A stretch of DNA of 36,169 nt, from assembly GCA_903821635.1 (NCBI GenBank), contig CAIJLV010000133.1:1-36169 (forward strand), read 5' to 3'. A model generated the notes under the pieces. It ran no database searches, was not told the DNA's origin, and saw only the letters and a program-made list of their open reading frames with translations. The position numbers and the translations under genes were made by a program. Source of the DNA: an uncultured Verrucomicrobiota bacterium. GTDB lineage: Bacteria > Verrucomicrobiota > Verrucomicrobiia > Limisphaerales > UBA9464. Below, piece by piece: positions 8,673-16,236 of the stretch. The first letter of the stretch is position 1; each line of letters begins with the position of its first letter.

Positions 8673-11600
8673 TCATTTCCAGCGCACGTCCTTCATGAAG
8701 CGCAGCAAGTCGGCGAGCTCCAAGCGGGTGAGCTGTTCGTCGAGGCCACCGGGCATGACGCTGATCGTGCCCGGCTGAGTCTCTGCCACGGCGGTGCGCC
8801 GCAGATGTTGCTCCGCGCCGGGACCGGTGACCACGACGAGTTCATCCGCCGTTTCGCGCTTCACCAAACCGTTGAGCTGCTCGCCGTCCTGCAACGTGAT
8901 GAGCGTGGGTTCGTAACTACGCACAAAGCTGGCGCTCGGATACACGATGGCTTCCAGCAAGTCGCGCACGGTGCGGGCCTTGCCGATTTCAGTCAGCGAA
9001 GGCCCCACGTTGCCGCCGAGATAACCGATCTGGTGACAGGCCGAACACGCGGCTTTGGAGCCATTGAACACCGCTTGGCCCCGCCGCGGATCGGTGTCCA
9101 GTTTCATCAGCTCAGTCAGAAGCGAATCTAGGTGCGCCGCCTGTTTGGCGGCGTCGACATTGAGCGTGGCCAGAAAAGACTCCGCGGCGGTCTGGACAGC
9201 CGCGGGGAATTTTGCGAACTGCGGCCGAAGTTGGGTCGGGGGTAGCGCTTGGGCACTCTTGGCTTCGCGCAACGCGGCCACGACTTTCAGCCCGAGTGTT
9301 TCGTCGCCCCCGCCGGCAAAAGCGCCAAGCAGGCGATTAAGTTCCAACGGCCCGGCGGACTTCAATTCGGCCACCAGCTCGTTCAATTGGGCGGGCTCCA
9401 ACCTCGCCCGCCCCAGCACTCCGGCGGCGGTCGAGCGCGTGGTCGGGGATTGCTCTGGCTGTAGCTGACGGCGAGCAAACGCCACGTCGGTGGCGCTCAA
9501 CCCCAATCCCCCGGGCAGGGCGGCGAGCGCTTCGAGACGGAGGTTCGCAGGCTGCGCTTCAGTGCGACCAAACGCCAACAGGGCCGCTTGAATCGCGGGT
9601 TCGGCATTCAGGCTCCGCGCCGCGCGCACAGCCGAGGCCCGCAACGCCGGTTGCGTGAGGGCGGTCAGCGTGGCGGTCTTCCACGCCGCAGGCGCCTGTT
9701 TAAGTCCCGCCTGAGCCACCGCGCCGAGGGCGGCTTGGCGCGTGGAATCGGCAAAGCCGGGTTCGGTCACCGCGTCGGCCAGTAAGGTTTGTCCCGCAGC
9801 GGCACGGGTCAGCATGTGGAGTTGGGCTTCCAAAGCCGCCACGAGGCCGGAATTTCCCGTGGTCAGTTGCTGGCGGAACCAGCCGGCCAGTTCCCCGCCC
9901 CATTCCGGATGCCGACCCAGAATCCAGTGGGCGGCGGCGCGCAGGCGTTCGTCCGGGGCGCCGAGGAAACGCACCACGTCCGCCGACACCAGTTTCCCCC
10001 CGTCCATCTGGTCCAAGGCAATCAGGGCCGCGCGCTGGGCGGCCGGTTCGCGGTGACTGAGACCGAGCCGGGTGCCGGCGGGATCGGCCAGTTCAATGAG
10101 GGCGAAGATGATCGAATGCTCCAGCACGGCGTCGGCCGCGTTCGGGGAGAACAATTCACCCCGGGGCGGATTGAGCAGTCGGGTCGCTAGGTCGCCGGTG
10201 GCGAGGCGACCGAAAGCCTCCACGGCCGCCCGAAGCACCGGTGGGTGGCGCCCGGCCAAAGCGCCCGTCACCGCGTCGAGGAGGTCGCGATTTCGGAGCG
10301 TGGCCGTCGCCTTCAAGGCGGTCTGCGCCACGCTGGAATCGGCGTCGGACAGGGCGGGACGCAGCGCGCGGAGGCCCGCCGGGTCGTTGATCTGCGTCAG
10401 GGCCCAAACCGTGTTGCGGCGCAGTTCAGGGGAGATCGCCTGAAGCTGAGCCACCAGCACCGGCACGGCTTGGGGACCAAAACTCACCAGCGTGCGCTGA
10501 GCGCGCTGGCGGACGGCGGGCCGTGGGTCAGCCAAGCGGGCGGCCACCTGAGTCATTGCCCCGACACTCCAATCCACTTTGAGCCCGAGCGGGTCTTCCA
10601 GCCGGGGTGCCGCGGTTTTGCGCACGCGATATAGCGCGCCGAAAACGTCGGGTTTGACCAATTGGGAACTGGGACAACACAGCTTATACCAGCCGCCGGT
10701 ATCGACGACGAGCAGGCTGCCGTCGGCGTCTTCCAGCACGTCGGTCGGATGAAAATCAACGTCGTCGCAGACCAGAAAATCGCTATCCGTGGACGCAAAC
10801 GTGGCCCCGGCCGGCCGCAACACATGGCGGGTGACCTTGTGCAGGTTGAAGGTCGTGGCAAAGAGATTGTCCCGGTAGTCCGGGCCGAAGACGTCGCTTT
10901 CGTAACGCATCAGGCCGCATTCCGCCGCCGGCCCCGCTTGGAAAAACGGCTGCATCAGGTCTGGGCCGGTGCGCTTCACCCGACCGTCTTCGAGCACATC
11001 GTTCACCTTACCAAAGACGCCCCCGTAGACGGCGTGGGCCAGACCGTCCCGGAACCCGGGCTGACTGAAGTCGATGAAGGTGCTGGAAAAGATCACTTCA
11101 CCTTCGGGGGTAAAAGCCACTTCCACGGGATTGTCCATGCCCCCGGACATAACGACATCGAGCCCCGTGCCGTCGGGCCGCATGCGGTAGATGTGGGCCG
11201 CCCGGTCTTTGAGGATGCGCCCGTTGGCCAAGGGGTGGGTTTGCTCCTCAAAGGCGCCCTTGGTCCAATAGATAAACCCATCCGGCCCGAGGTGGGGGCC
11301 ATGAATGTCATTGGCACAGCCGGTCAACGAGCCCCCCTTGAACCATTCCTCCCGACGGTCGGCCACGCCATCGCCATCCGTGTCGGCAAAGCGCCAAATG
11401 CTCGGCGGGCCCGCGACGTAAACCCAGCCGTCATGCCAAAGACAACCTTGGGGAAACATCACCTTATCCGCAAACACCCGTGACCGGTCAAAAACGCCGT
11501 CGCCGTTGGTGTCTTCAAGCCGCAGCACCCGAGCCCCGGGATGTTTCAACTGCTCGGCCGGCGCCTCGTTGGAGCCGTCGGACTCGGTGACGTAAAGGCG

Positions 11601-11774
11601 GCCTTGGTCATCGAAGCTCGCGCTGACCGGGCGGGCGGTGAGTTGAGTGGTGGTGACGCGCTCGACGGTGAACCCGTCCGGCACGGTGAACTTGCGGCCT
11701 TCGAGGACGAAGTCAGCGGCGAACACCGACTGGACCGCCAAGGCGGCCAGAATCACTGCACGGGGAAGTCTCAC
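8673..11774 (-). CDS. PVC-type secreted cytochrome c with beta-propeller and HEAT repeats
   Basis: This protein of about 1033 residues has three parts. A signal peptide (RLPRAVILAALAVQSVFA) leads into a six-bladed glucose-dehydrogenase-like propeller containing DTNGDGVFDRSRVFAD, DTDGDGVADRRE and DNPVEVAF. Residues about 420-880 are Ala/Leu-rich helical HEAT-like repeats. The C-terminus is a cytochrome c domain with the heme motif CSACH at about 910, GPSLTEIG, and the axial Met in ISVMPGGLDEQLT near 1007. This architecture is the PVC membrane-bound dehydrogenase/heme-binding family, abundant in Planctomycetota and Verrucomicrobiota and presumed to pass electrons from an extracytoplasmic oxidation; the substrate is unknown. 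The frame extends to 11858, but the GTG at 11774 gives a proper signal peptide. It lies 84 bp after lpxA on the same strand. Confidence 0.9.
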   Translation of the reverse strand: MRLPRAVILAALAVQSVFAADFVLEGRKFTVPDGFTVERVTTTQLTARPVSASFDDQGRLYVTESDGSNEAPAEQLKHPGARVLRLEDTNGDGVFDRSRVFADKVMFPQGCLWHDGWVYVAGPPSIWRFADTDGDGVADRREEWFKGGSLTGCANDIHGPHLGPDGFIYWTKGAFEEQTHPLANGRILKDRAAHIYRMRPDGTGLDVVMSGGMDNPVEVAFTPEGEVIFSSTFIDFSQPGFRDGLAHAVYGGVFGKVNDVLEDGRVKRTGPDLMQPFFQAGPAAECGLMRYESDVFGPDYRDNLFATTFNLHKVTRHVLRPAGATFASTDSDFLVCDDVDFHPTDVLEDADGSLLVVDTGGWYKLCCPSSQLVKPDVFGALYRVRKTAAPRLEDPLGLKVDWSVGAMTQVAARLADPRPAVRQRAQRTLVSFGPQAVPVLVAQLQAISPELRRNTVWALTQINDPAGLRALRPALSDADSSVAQTALKATATLRNRDLLDAVTGALAGRHPPVLRAAVEAFGRLATGDLATRLLNPPRGELFSPNAADAVLEHSIIFALIELADPAGTRLGLSHREPAAQRAALIALDQMDGGKLVSADVVRFLGAPDERLRAAAHWILGRHPEWGGELAGWFRQQLTTGNSGLVAALEAQLHMLTRAAAGQTLLADAVTEPGFADSTRQAALGAVAQAGLKQAPAAWKTATLTALTQPALRASAVRAARSLNAEPAIQAALLAFGRTEAQPANLRLEALAALPGGLGLSATDVAFARRQLQPEQSPTTRSTAAGVLGRARLEPAQLNELVAELKSAGPLELNRLLGAFAGGGDETLGLKVVAALREAKSAQALPPTQLRPQFAKFPAAVQTAAESFLATLNVDAAKQAAHLDSLLTELMKLDTDPRRGQAVFNGSKAACSACHQIGYLGGNVGPSLTEIGKARTVRDLLEAIVYPSASFVRSYEPTLITLQDGEQLNGLVKRETADELVVVTGPGAEQHLRRTAVAETQPGTISVMPGGLDEQLTRLELADLLRFMKDVRWK

Positions 11775-11857
11775 GGCCCCGATTAAACCGTGAAGGGGCG
11801 CGCGGAGCGCAAAGGAAAAAGCATGCCCCGTGCGGGTCCGGCGCCCGGGGCGGCGCA

Positions 11858-12634
11858 CTACTTGGTGATGCCGCGTTCGCTGGCGCGGACGAACTCCACC
11901 AAGTGTTTCACTTCCGGCAACAGCGGGGCTTCTTCCTCGATCTTGGCCAACGCATTCGAGGTCGCGAGCCCATCGCGGAAGAGGAGCTTAAATGCCGCCA
12001 GCAACGCCCGCACCACTTCGGGACCCAAGCCGTTGCGCTCAAGACCAACTTTATTGATGAACCGGGTCTCCGCCGGATTTCCGTCGCACATCATGAACGG
12101 CGGAATGTCCTGCACGACTTTCGAACTGGAGCCCACCATGGCGAACCGGCCGATCCGACAAAACTGAACCACCCCCACCAACCCCCCGATGATGGCGTGG
12201 TCATCCACGGTCACATGGCCGGCCAACATCGCCGCGTTGGACATGATGACATGGTTCCCGACTTGGACATCGTGCGCCAAGTGGCAGTAGGCGAGGAAGT
12301 TGTTATCCGAGCCCGCCCGGGTGACGCCGCCTTCCGCGGTCGCACTGTGCACCGTCACATATTCCCGGAAGACGTTGCGGTCCCCGATTTCTACGCGCGT
12401 CAGGCCGCCCTTCCATTTCAAATCCTGCGTTTTCAGGCCCAAGCAGGCGAAGGGAAATACTTCGTTGGCGGCGCCCAGCGTGGTGTGACCATCAATGACC
12501 ACGTGCGCGTGAAGTCGGCAACCGGGACCCAAACGAACGTGGCCACCGATGAGACAATAGGGCCCGATCTCGCAGCCGTCGCCGATCTCGGCCCCGGGTT
12601 GGATCACCGCAGTGGAATGAATCTGGGAGGCCAT
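11858..12634 (-). CDS. lpxA: Acyl-ACP--UDP-N-acetylglucosamine O-acyltransferase
   Basis: LpxA catalyses the first step of lipid A synthesis, 3-O-acylation of UDP-GlcNAc, in the cytoplasm. The 258-residue length is typical. The N-terminal two thirds show hexapeptide repeats of the left-handed beta-helix (AVIQPGAEIGDGCEIGPYCLIG and onward). The catalytic His is in LAHDVQVGNHVIMSN at residue 121, and the ruler and nucleotide regions GLVGVVQFCRIGRFAMVG and CDGNPAETRFIN follow. The last 65 residues form the helical domain. The ATG at 12634 lies only 2 bases after the stop of lpxC/fabZ, so translation is probably coupled. A longer frame to 12790 overlaps lpxC/fabZ and is not needed. Confidence 0.96.
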   Translation of the reverse strand: MASQIHSTAVIQPGAEIGDGCEIGPYCLIGGHVRLGPGCRLHAHVVIDGHTTLGAANEVFPFACLGLKTQDLKWKGGLTRVEIGDRNVFREYVTVHSATAEGGVTRAGSDNNFLAYCHLAHDVQVGNHVIMSNAAMLAGHVTVDDHAIIGGLVGVVQFCRIGRFAMVGSSSKVVQDIPPFMMCDGNPAETRFINKVGLERNGLGPEVVRALLAAFKLLFRDGLATSNALAKIEEEAPLLPEVKHLVEFVRASERGITK

Positions 12635-12636
12635 GA

Positions 12637-14046
12637 TCAGCGGTCCATGAGCATGAAGGTGACGGCTGCTTCGCTGACGACTTCGCCGTCCACAACGCAC
12701 TGGCCGTTGGCTTTGCCGATCTTGCCGCGCATCTTGGTAAGCGTGACGTCGATAAACAGCACGTCGCCCGGCCGCACTGGCTTGCGCCACTTGACCGCTT
12801 CGGCCGACATAAAGTAGGCGATCTTGCCGGTGTTTTCGAGGATTCGGAGCATCAGGATGCCCGCCACTTGGGCCATCGCCTCCAGTTGCAGCACTCCGGG
12901 CATGATCGGATGTCCGGGGAAGTGCCCCGCAAAGAACGGTTCGCCCATGGTCACATTCTTCTGCCCGACAATCCGGTTGCCCTCAATCAGGGTGATCTTG
13001 TCGACCATCAGAAAAGGCGGCCGGTGGGGTAGCACCTCCATCACTTGCATGATGTCGAGCACCGGGGTCCCCGGGATGAGTGCAGGCGTGGTGGTTTCGG
13101 TTTTGGACACGGAGCGGGCTTCAGGTTTTAGGGGATGGGATTCAGGTTTAGCCGGGGCTTTTTCGGCCGGGGGAGCCGGCGGCGGGCCAAAGGTCTGGGC
13201 CTGCTCCAGTGGCTTGCGCATCTGCGCGAGAATGGCCTTCGCCAGTTCAGTGTTCGCGAAGTGGCTGGGTTTCACCGCGATTACATGGCCGTGAAAGGGC
13301 CGACCTACCAGCGCCAAGTCGCCCAAAATATCGAGCATCTTGTGCCGGACAAATTCCTCCGGGTAGCGCAGCGGCTCATTGGTCAGGACCGCGTCGTCGC
13401 GGATGACGATGGCGTTTTCCAAACTGCCGCCCTTGATGAGTCCGTTGCGGAACAGGAACTCGATTTCTTCGTAAAAACAGAACGTGCGGGCGTGGCTCAG
13501 CTCCTTTTCCCAACTCTCCGGGGTGATTTCGACCGAGAAAAACTGGGTGAACCGCCCCCCTTTGTCGGCGCTGGTGCAGGTGATCTTGAAACCGGGGTGG
13601 GGAAACACGGCCATCTGGGTTTCGCCGTGGGTGAACTCGATGGGCGTCGTCACCTTGAACGGTTCGACCGCCTCCGCCTGGGCCACCACGCCCGCCTCAC
13701 GGACCATGCGGGCAAATTCGCGGGCGCTGCCATCCGCGATGGGCGGTTCGTTGGCGTCCAATTCCACGACCGCATTGGTCACCCCAGCGCCAGCCAAAGC
13801 GGCGAGCACATGCTCGACGGTGTGGAGTTTCACCGGGCCCTTGGCGAGGCTCGTAGAGCGCTGAGTATCGCCGACCAAATCGGCACTGGCCTCCAGCTCC
13901 GGCTTGCCTTCGAGATCAACCCGGCGAAAGCGAAGGCCCGTTCCAGGGGCCGCCGGAAGGAACGTCATGCTCACCCGATTGCCCGAGTGAAGACCGATTC
14001 CGGCGAAGGAAGCTGACTGCTTCAGCGTTTGCTGCGGCTGTGACAC
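12637..14046 (-). CDS. lpxC/fabZ: Bifunctional LpxC-FabZ fusion protein
   Basis: The 469-residue protein joins two lipid enzymes. Residues 1-275 are LpxC, the zinc UDP-3-O-acyl-GlcNAc deacetylase that commits the cell to lipid A: TLKQSASFAGIGLHSGN, HTVEHVLAAL (E78, H79), VRHKMLDILGDL (H235, D239) and the His of HGHVIAVKPSH are all present. A Pro/Ala/Lys-rich linker (about 285-325) leads to FabZ at about 328-469, the 3-hydroxyacyl-ACP dehydratase, with LPHRPPFLMVD, GHFPGHPIMPG (H375) and EAMAQ (E389); the 14-residue His-Glu spacing matches active FabZ. This fusion is known from Bacteroidota and some PVC bacteria. The start is GTG at 14046, with AAAGGCGG upstream as a fair Shine-Dalgarno sequence. 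lpxA follows 2 bases downstream. Confidence 0.95.
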   Translation of the reverse strand: MSQPQQTLKQSASFAGIGLHSGNRVSMTFLPAAPGTGLRFRRVDLEGKPELEASADLVGDTQRSTSLAKGPVKLHTVEHVLAALAGAGVTNAVVELDANEPPIADGSAREFARMVREAGVVAQAEAVEPFKVTTPIEFTHGETQMAVFPHPGFKITCTSADKGGRFTQFFSVEITPESWEKELSHARTFCFYEEIEFLFRNGLIKGGSLENAIVIRDDAVLTNEPLRYPEEFVRHKMLDILGDLALVGRPFHGHVIAVKPSHFANTELAKAILAQMRKPLEQAQTFGPPPAPPAEKAPAKPESHPLKPEARSVSKTETTTPALIPGTPVLDIMQVMEVLPHRPPFLMVDKITLIEGNRIVGQKNVTMGEPFFAGHFPGHPIMPGVLQLEAMAQVAGILMLRILENTGKIAYFMSAEAVKWRKPVRPGDVLFIDVTLTKMRGKIGKANGQCVVDGEVVSEAAVTFMLMDR

Positions 14047-14577
14047 CCGCCTTTTGTAACGAATTGGTGAACCCCGGGGCAACGGTGGCGTTTGGTGACG
14101 GCAAAAAATCAGTCCTCCACCGCATGGACGCCAAAGGTGGGTTCGGGCGCAAAACCCTGACCCGGCAAAAGTCCGGACAACCGGCAAGCAAAACGAACCC
14201 GATGCGCCGGTTCATCAAATCGGGCATTGGGGTTGGTTCTGCTTGACGTCAAACCGCAGCTTCAGCCCGCTCGTCCGTGGCGATCCGGATAGCCTCCGCA
14301 ACGCGAGAAATGACAATTTTGCCGGCACCGCGCTTACCGGTTTCGGCGGACTTCAGCATGGCGTCCACCACAGGCTGCATCGGCTCAGTGCAGAGTGGGG
14401 AAATCGGAGCGCAACCCGCCAACCGGCTTGCCCCGAAGGAATTTACCTCATCAAACCACTCACGATCACCGCCATGAACTGAATCAGCGGCCGACTCCAA
14501 GCGCCTTGGTTCTAGGCCCGAAAATGGCCGTCAAGGAGCCCCTGACAGTAACGATTTGGCCAGTGGTTGGGGTGGTC
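14047..14577. other. 531-bp gap between lpxC/fabZ and xylB
   Basis: Both flanking genes are on the minus strand. The gap must hold the lpxC/fabZ promoter, but I cannot assign a convincing -35/-10 pair. Its only recognisable content is the PII-like fragment at 14249-14380. The parts 14047-14248 and 14381-14577 show nothing else I can support. Confidence 0.6.
14249..14380 (-). pseudogene. C-terminal remnant of a PII (GlnB-like) signalling protein
   Basis: From the ATG at 14380 the minus strand encodes 43 residues ending in a stop exactly where PII proteins end. The stretch VVDAMLKSAETGKRGAGKI followed by VISRVAEAIRIATDERAEAAV matches the PII C-terminus, whose consensus reads roughly TGKIGDGKIFV, then VRIRTGE, then EAAL. 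The N-terminal 70 residues, including the uridylylation T-loop, are absent: upstream sequence in the same frame (to about 14500) does not resemble PII. Two conserved positions have decayed (GDGK to GAGK, and RIRTGE to RIATDE). It is most likely a gene relic left by a deletion rather than a working protein. No amtB or glnA is nearby. The family match is by eye, over a short stretch. Confidence 0.6.
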
Positions 14578-16110
14578 TCAGGCGCTGACCAAGCGCCGAT
14601 GCGCGGCGAAGGCGGGGCGCAACGAGCGGCTGACTTCGTCTTGGATCGCCTGAAGCTCAGCGTAAATGGCCACCGCCTTCGGATTCGGCGTCGCCGTCTC
14701 CGAGGAATTCAGTTTTACAAACCGGTCCGTCAGTTCGGCGATGCCCACCGACTCGCCTTGAGAATGACGCCACGCCCAGAGCGCCTGCAAAGCCGCACCA
14801 TAAGCCGCGCCTTCGGCGACCTTCAGCGTGACAACTTCCGCGTTGAAGACGTCCGCCATGATCTGGCGCCAGAGACGGGACTTCGCCCCACCGCCGGTAG
14901 CCCGGACCTGCGTGGCCTTAACCCCGAGTTCGGCGAGCCGGCGCAAACCGTAATTCATCCCCAACGTCACCCCTTCCATCGTGGACCGGGCGAAATGAGC
15001 GGCGGAAAAAGCCTTGGGCCGCACGCCGAAGAAGACGCCCGTTCCGTCCGGCACGTTGGGCGTGCGTTCACCTTCCAGATACGGCACCAACACCAAACCG
15101 TCGGAACCGGCGGGCGCTTGGGCCGCCGTCTTTTCAAAATTCGCGTGATCGATTCCAAAATCGTGCCGCAGCATCTCCGTCGCGACGGTGACGTTCATCG
15201 TGCACAGGAGCGGCAGCCAGCGGTTGGTGGAATCGCAAAACGCCGCCAACTCGCCGCGCGGGTCGATCACCGGTTTTTCCGCGCACGCGTAAATGGTGCC
15301 GCTGGTGCCAAAGCTCGCCGTCACGACGCCTGCCCGGGTGTTTCCCGTGCCAATGGCGCCCATCATGTTGTCCCCGCCGCCCGCACTGACGACCACGCCC
15401 GCATTGAGTCCCAGCTTTTGAGCCGTGGCCGCCGTAAGTCGCCCAGCCGGGCGGTCACTGGGGGAAACCGCGGGCAGTTTGCCCAGCAGATCCGCATCAA
15501 TGGCTCGAACTGCCGCCTCGCACCAGCGGCGCTGGCGCACATCCAGCAGGGCCGTGCCGGAAGCGTCGCCAAATTCCATCGTGCGTTCGCCGGTCAGCCA
15601 ATAATTGAGGTAGTCGTGCGGCAGCAAAACGGTCGCGAGGCGGGCGAAGTTTTCGGGCTCATTTTTCTTCAGCCACAGAATCTTGCTGGCGGTGAAGCCG
15701 GGCAGCACCGCGTTACCGAGGGCCTTGAGCGTGGCTTTGGGGCCGCCCAGAGCCGCGGTGATTTCCGCGCACTCCGCCGCCGTCGAGGTGTCACACCACA
15801 ACTTGGCCGGCCGGATGACTTGGCCCGCCGCGTCCAGCGGAACAAAGCCATGCTGTTGCCCGCTGACCCCCAGGGCCACCACTTCGCCAGCGGTCGCTTT
15901 CGCCGCGACCAGCGCCGCTTTCACGGCCTTGGTGGTCGCCGCGATCCAAGCCGCCGGATCCTGCTCTTTCGCCCCCGGGGGCAGTTTGGGAAGGAGCCCA
16001 TACTGGGCGACCCCTTCGCCCAAGACTCGGCCCGACTTAGCGTCAACGACGAGTGCCTTGGTGGATTGCGTGCCAGAATCAATGCCGATCAGCAGGGAGC
16101 GAGAAGCCAT
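14578..16110 (-). CDS. xylB: Xylulokinase (FGGY family)
   Basis: The 510-residue cytoplasmic kinase phosphorylates D-xylulose to xylulose 5-phosphate, feeding the pentose phosphate pathway. N-terminal FGGY domain: LIGIDSGTQSTKALVVD (D11 of the phosphate site), the xylulokinase signature SGQQHGFVPLD at about 83-93, and LWCDTSTAAEC. The C-terminal domain includes AGGGDNMMGAIGTG with the catalytic Asp at 247, FGTSGTIYAC, and ATGGGAKSRLWRQIMADVF. The SGQQHG element favours xylulose over glycerol or ribulose. The ATG at 16110 places the phosphate-1 loop at the usual position; the open frame upstream to 16227 crosses the terminator of the TonB receptor gene. No xylose isomerase is in view. rpe at 963 acts on the product. 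Confidence 0.92.
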   Translation of the reverse strand: MASRSLLIGIDSGTQSTKALVVDAKSGRVLGEGVAQYGLLPKLPPGAKEQDPAAWIAATTKAVKAALVAAKATAGEVVALGVSGQQHGFVPLDAAGQVIRPAKLWCDTSTAAECAEITAALGGPKATLKALGNAVLPGFTASKILWLKKNEPENFARLATVLLPHDYLNYWLTGERTMEFGDASGTALLDVRQRRWCEAAVRAIDADLLGKLPAVSPSDRPAGRLTAATAQKLGLNAGVVVSAGGGDNMMGAIGTGNTRAGVVTASFGTSGTIYACAEKPVIDPRGELAAFCDSTNRWLPLLCTMNVTVATEMLRHDFGIDHANFEKTAAQAPAGSDGLVLVPYLEGERTPNVPDGTGVFFGVRPKAFSAAHFARSTMEGVTLGMNYGLRRLAELGVKATQVRATGGGAKSRLWRQIMADVFNAEVVTLKVAEGAAYGAALQALWAWRHSQGESVGIAELTDRFVKLNSSETATPNPKAVAIYAELQAIQDEVSRSLRPAFAAHRRLVSA

Positions 16111-16183
16111 ACGGTAAAGTGGAGAGAGCTTTAGGAAACGGACCCCAATTGTCCAATGACCAATGCAACGCCCTACCAAATGC

Positions 16184-16214
16184 AAAAACGCCGGTTCCTG
16201 GGGAGGAACCGGCG
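16184..16214 (-). terminator. Intrinsic terminator of the TonB receptor gene
   Basis: A perfect 10-bp stem (CGCCGGTTCC at 16189-16198, six-base loop, GGAACCGGCG at 16205-16214) is followed on the minus strand by GTTTTTGC. It sits 23 bp past the receptor stop and 74 bp before the xylB start, so xylB probably has its own promoter or depends on read-through. Confidence 0.9.
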
Positions 16215-16236
16215 CGGAGAGAAGCACGAAGTCAGC

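Noticed and set aside
11775..11858. Upstream GTG start for the PVC cytochrome at 11858
   Set aside because: It would overlap the lpxA stop and bury the signal peptide behind 28 Arg-rich residues.
14395..16134. Open frame of 579 codons on the plus strand, opposite xylB
   Set aside because: Its translation is Arg/His/Gly-rich with no family features and is the antisense of a clear xylulokinase; high GC content produces such open frames.
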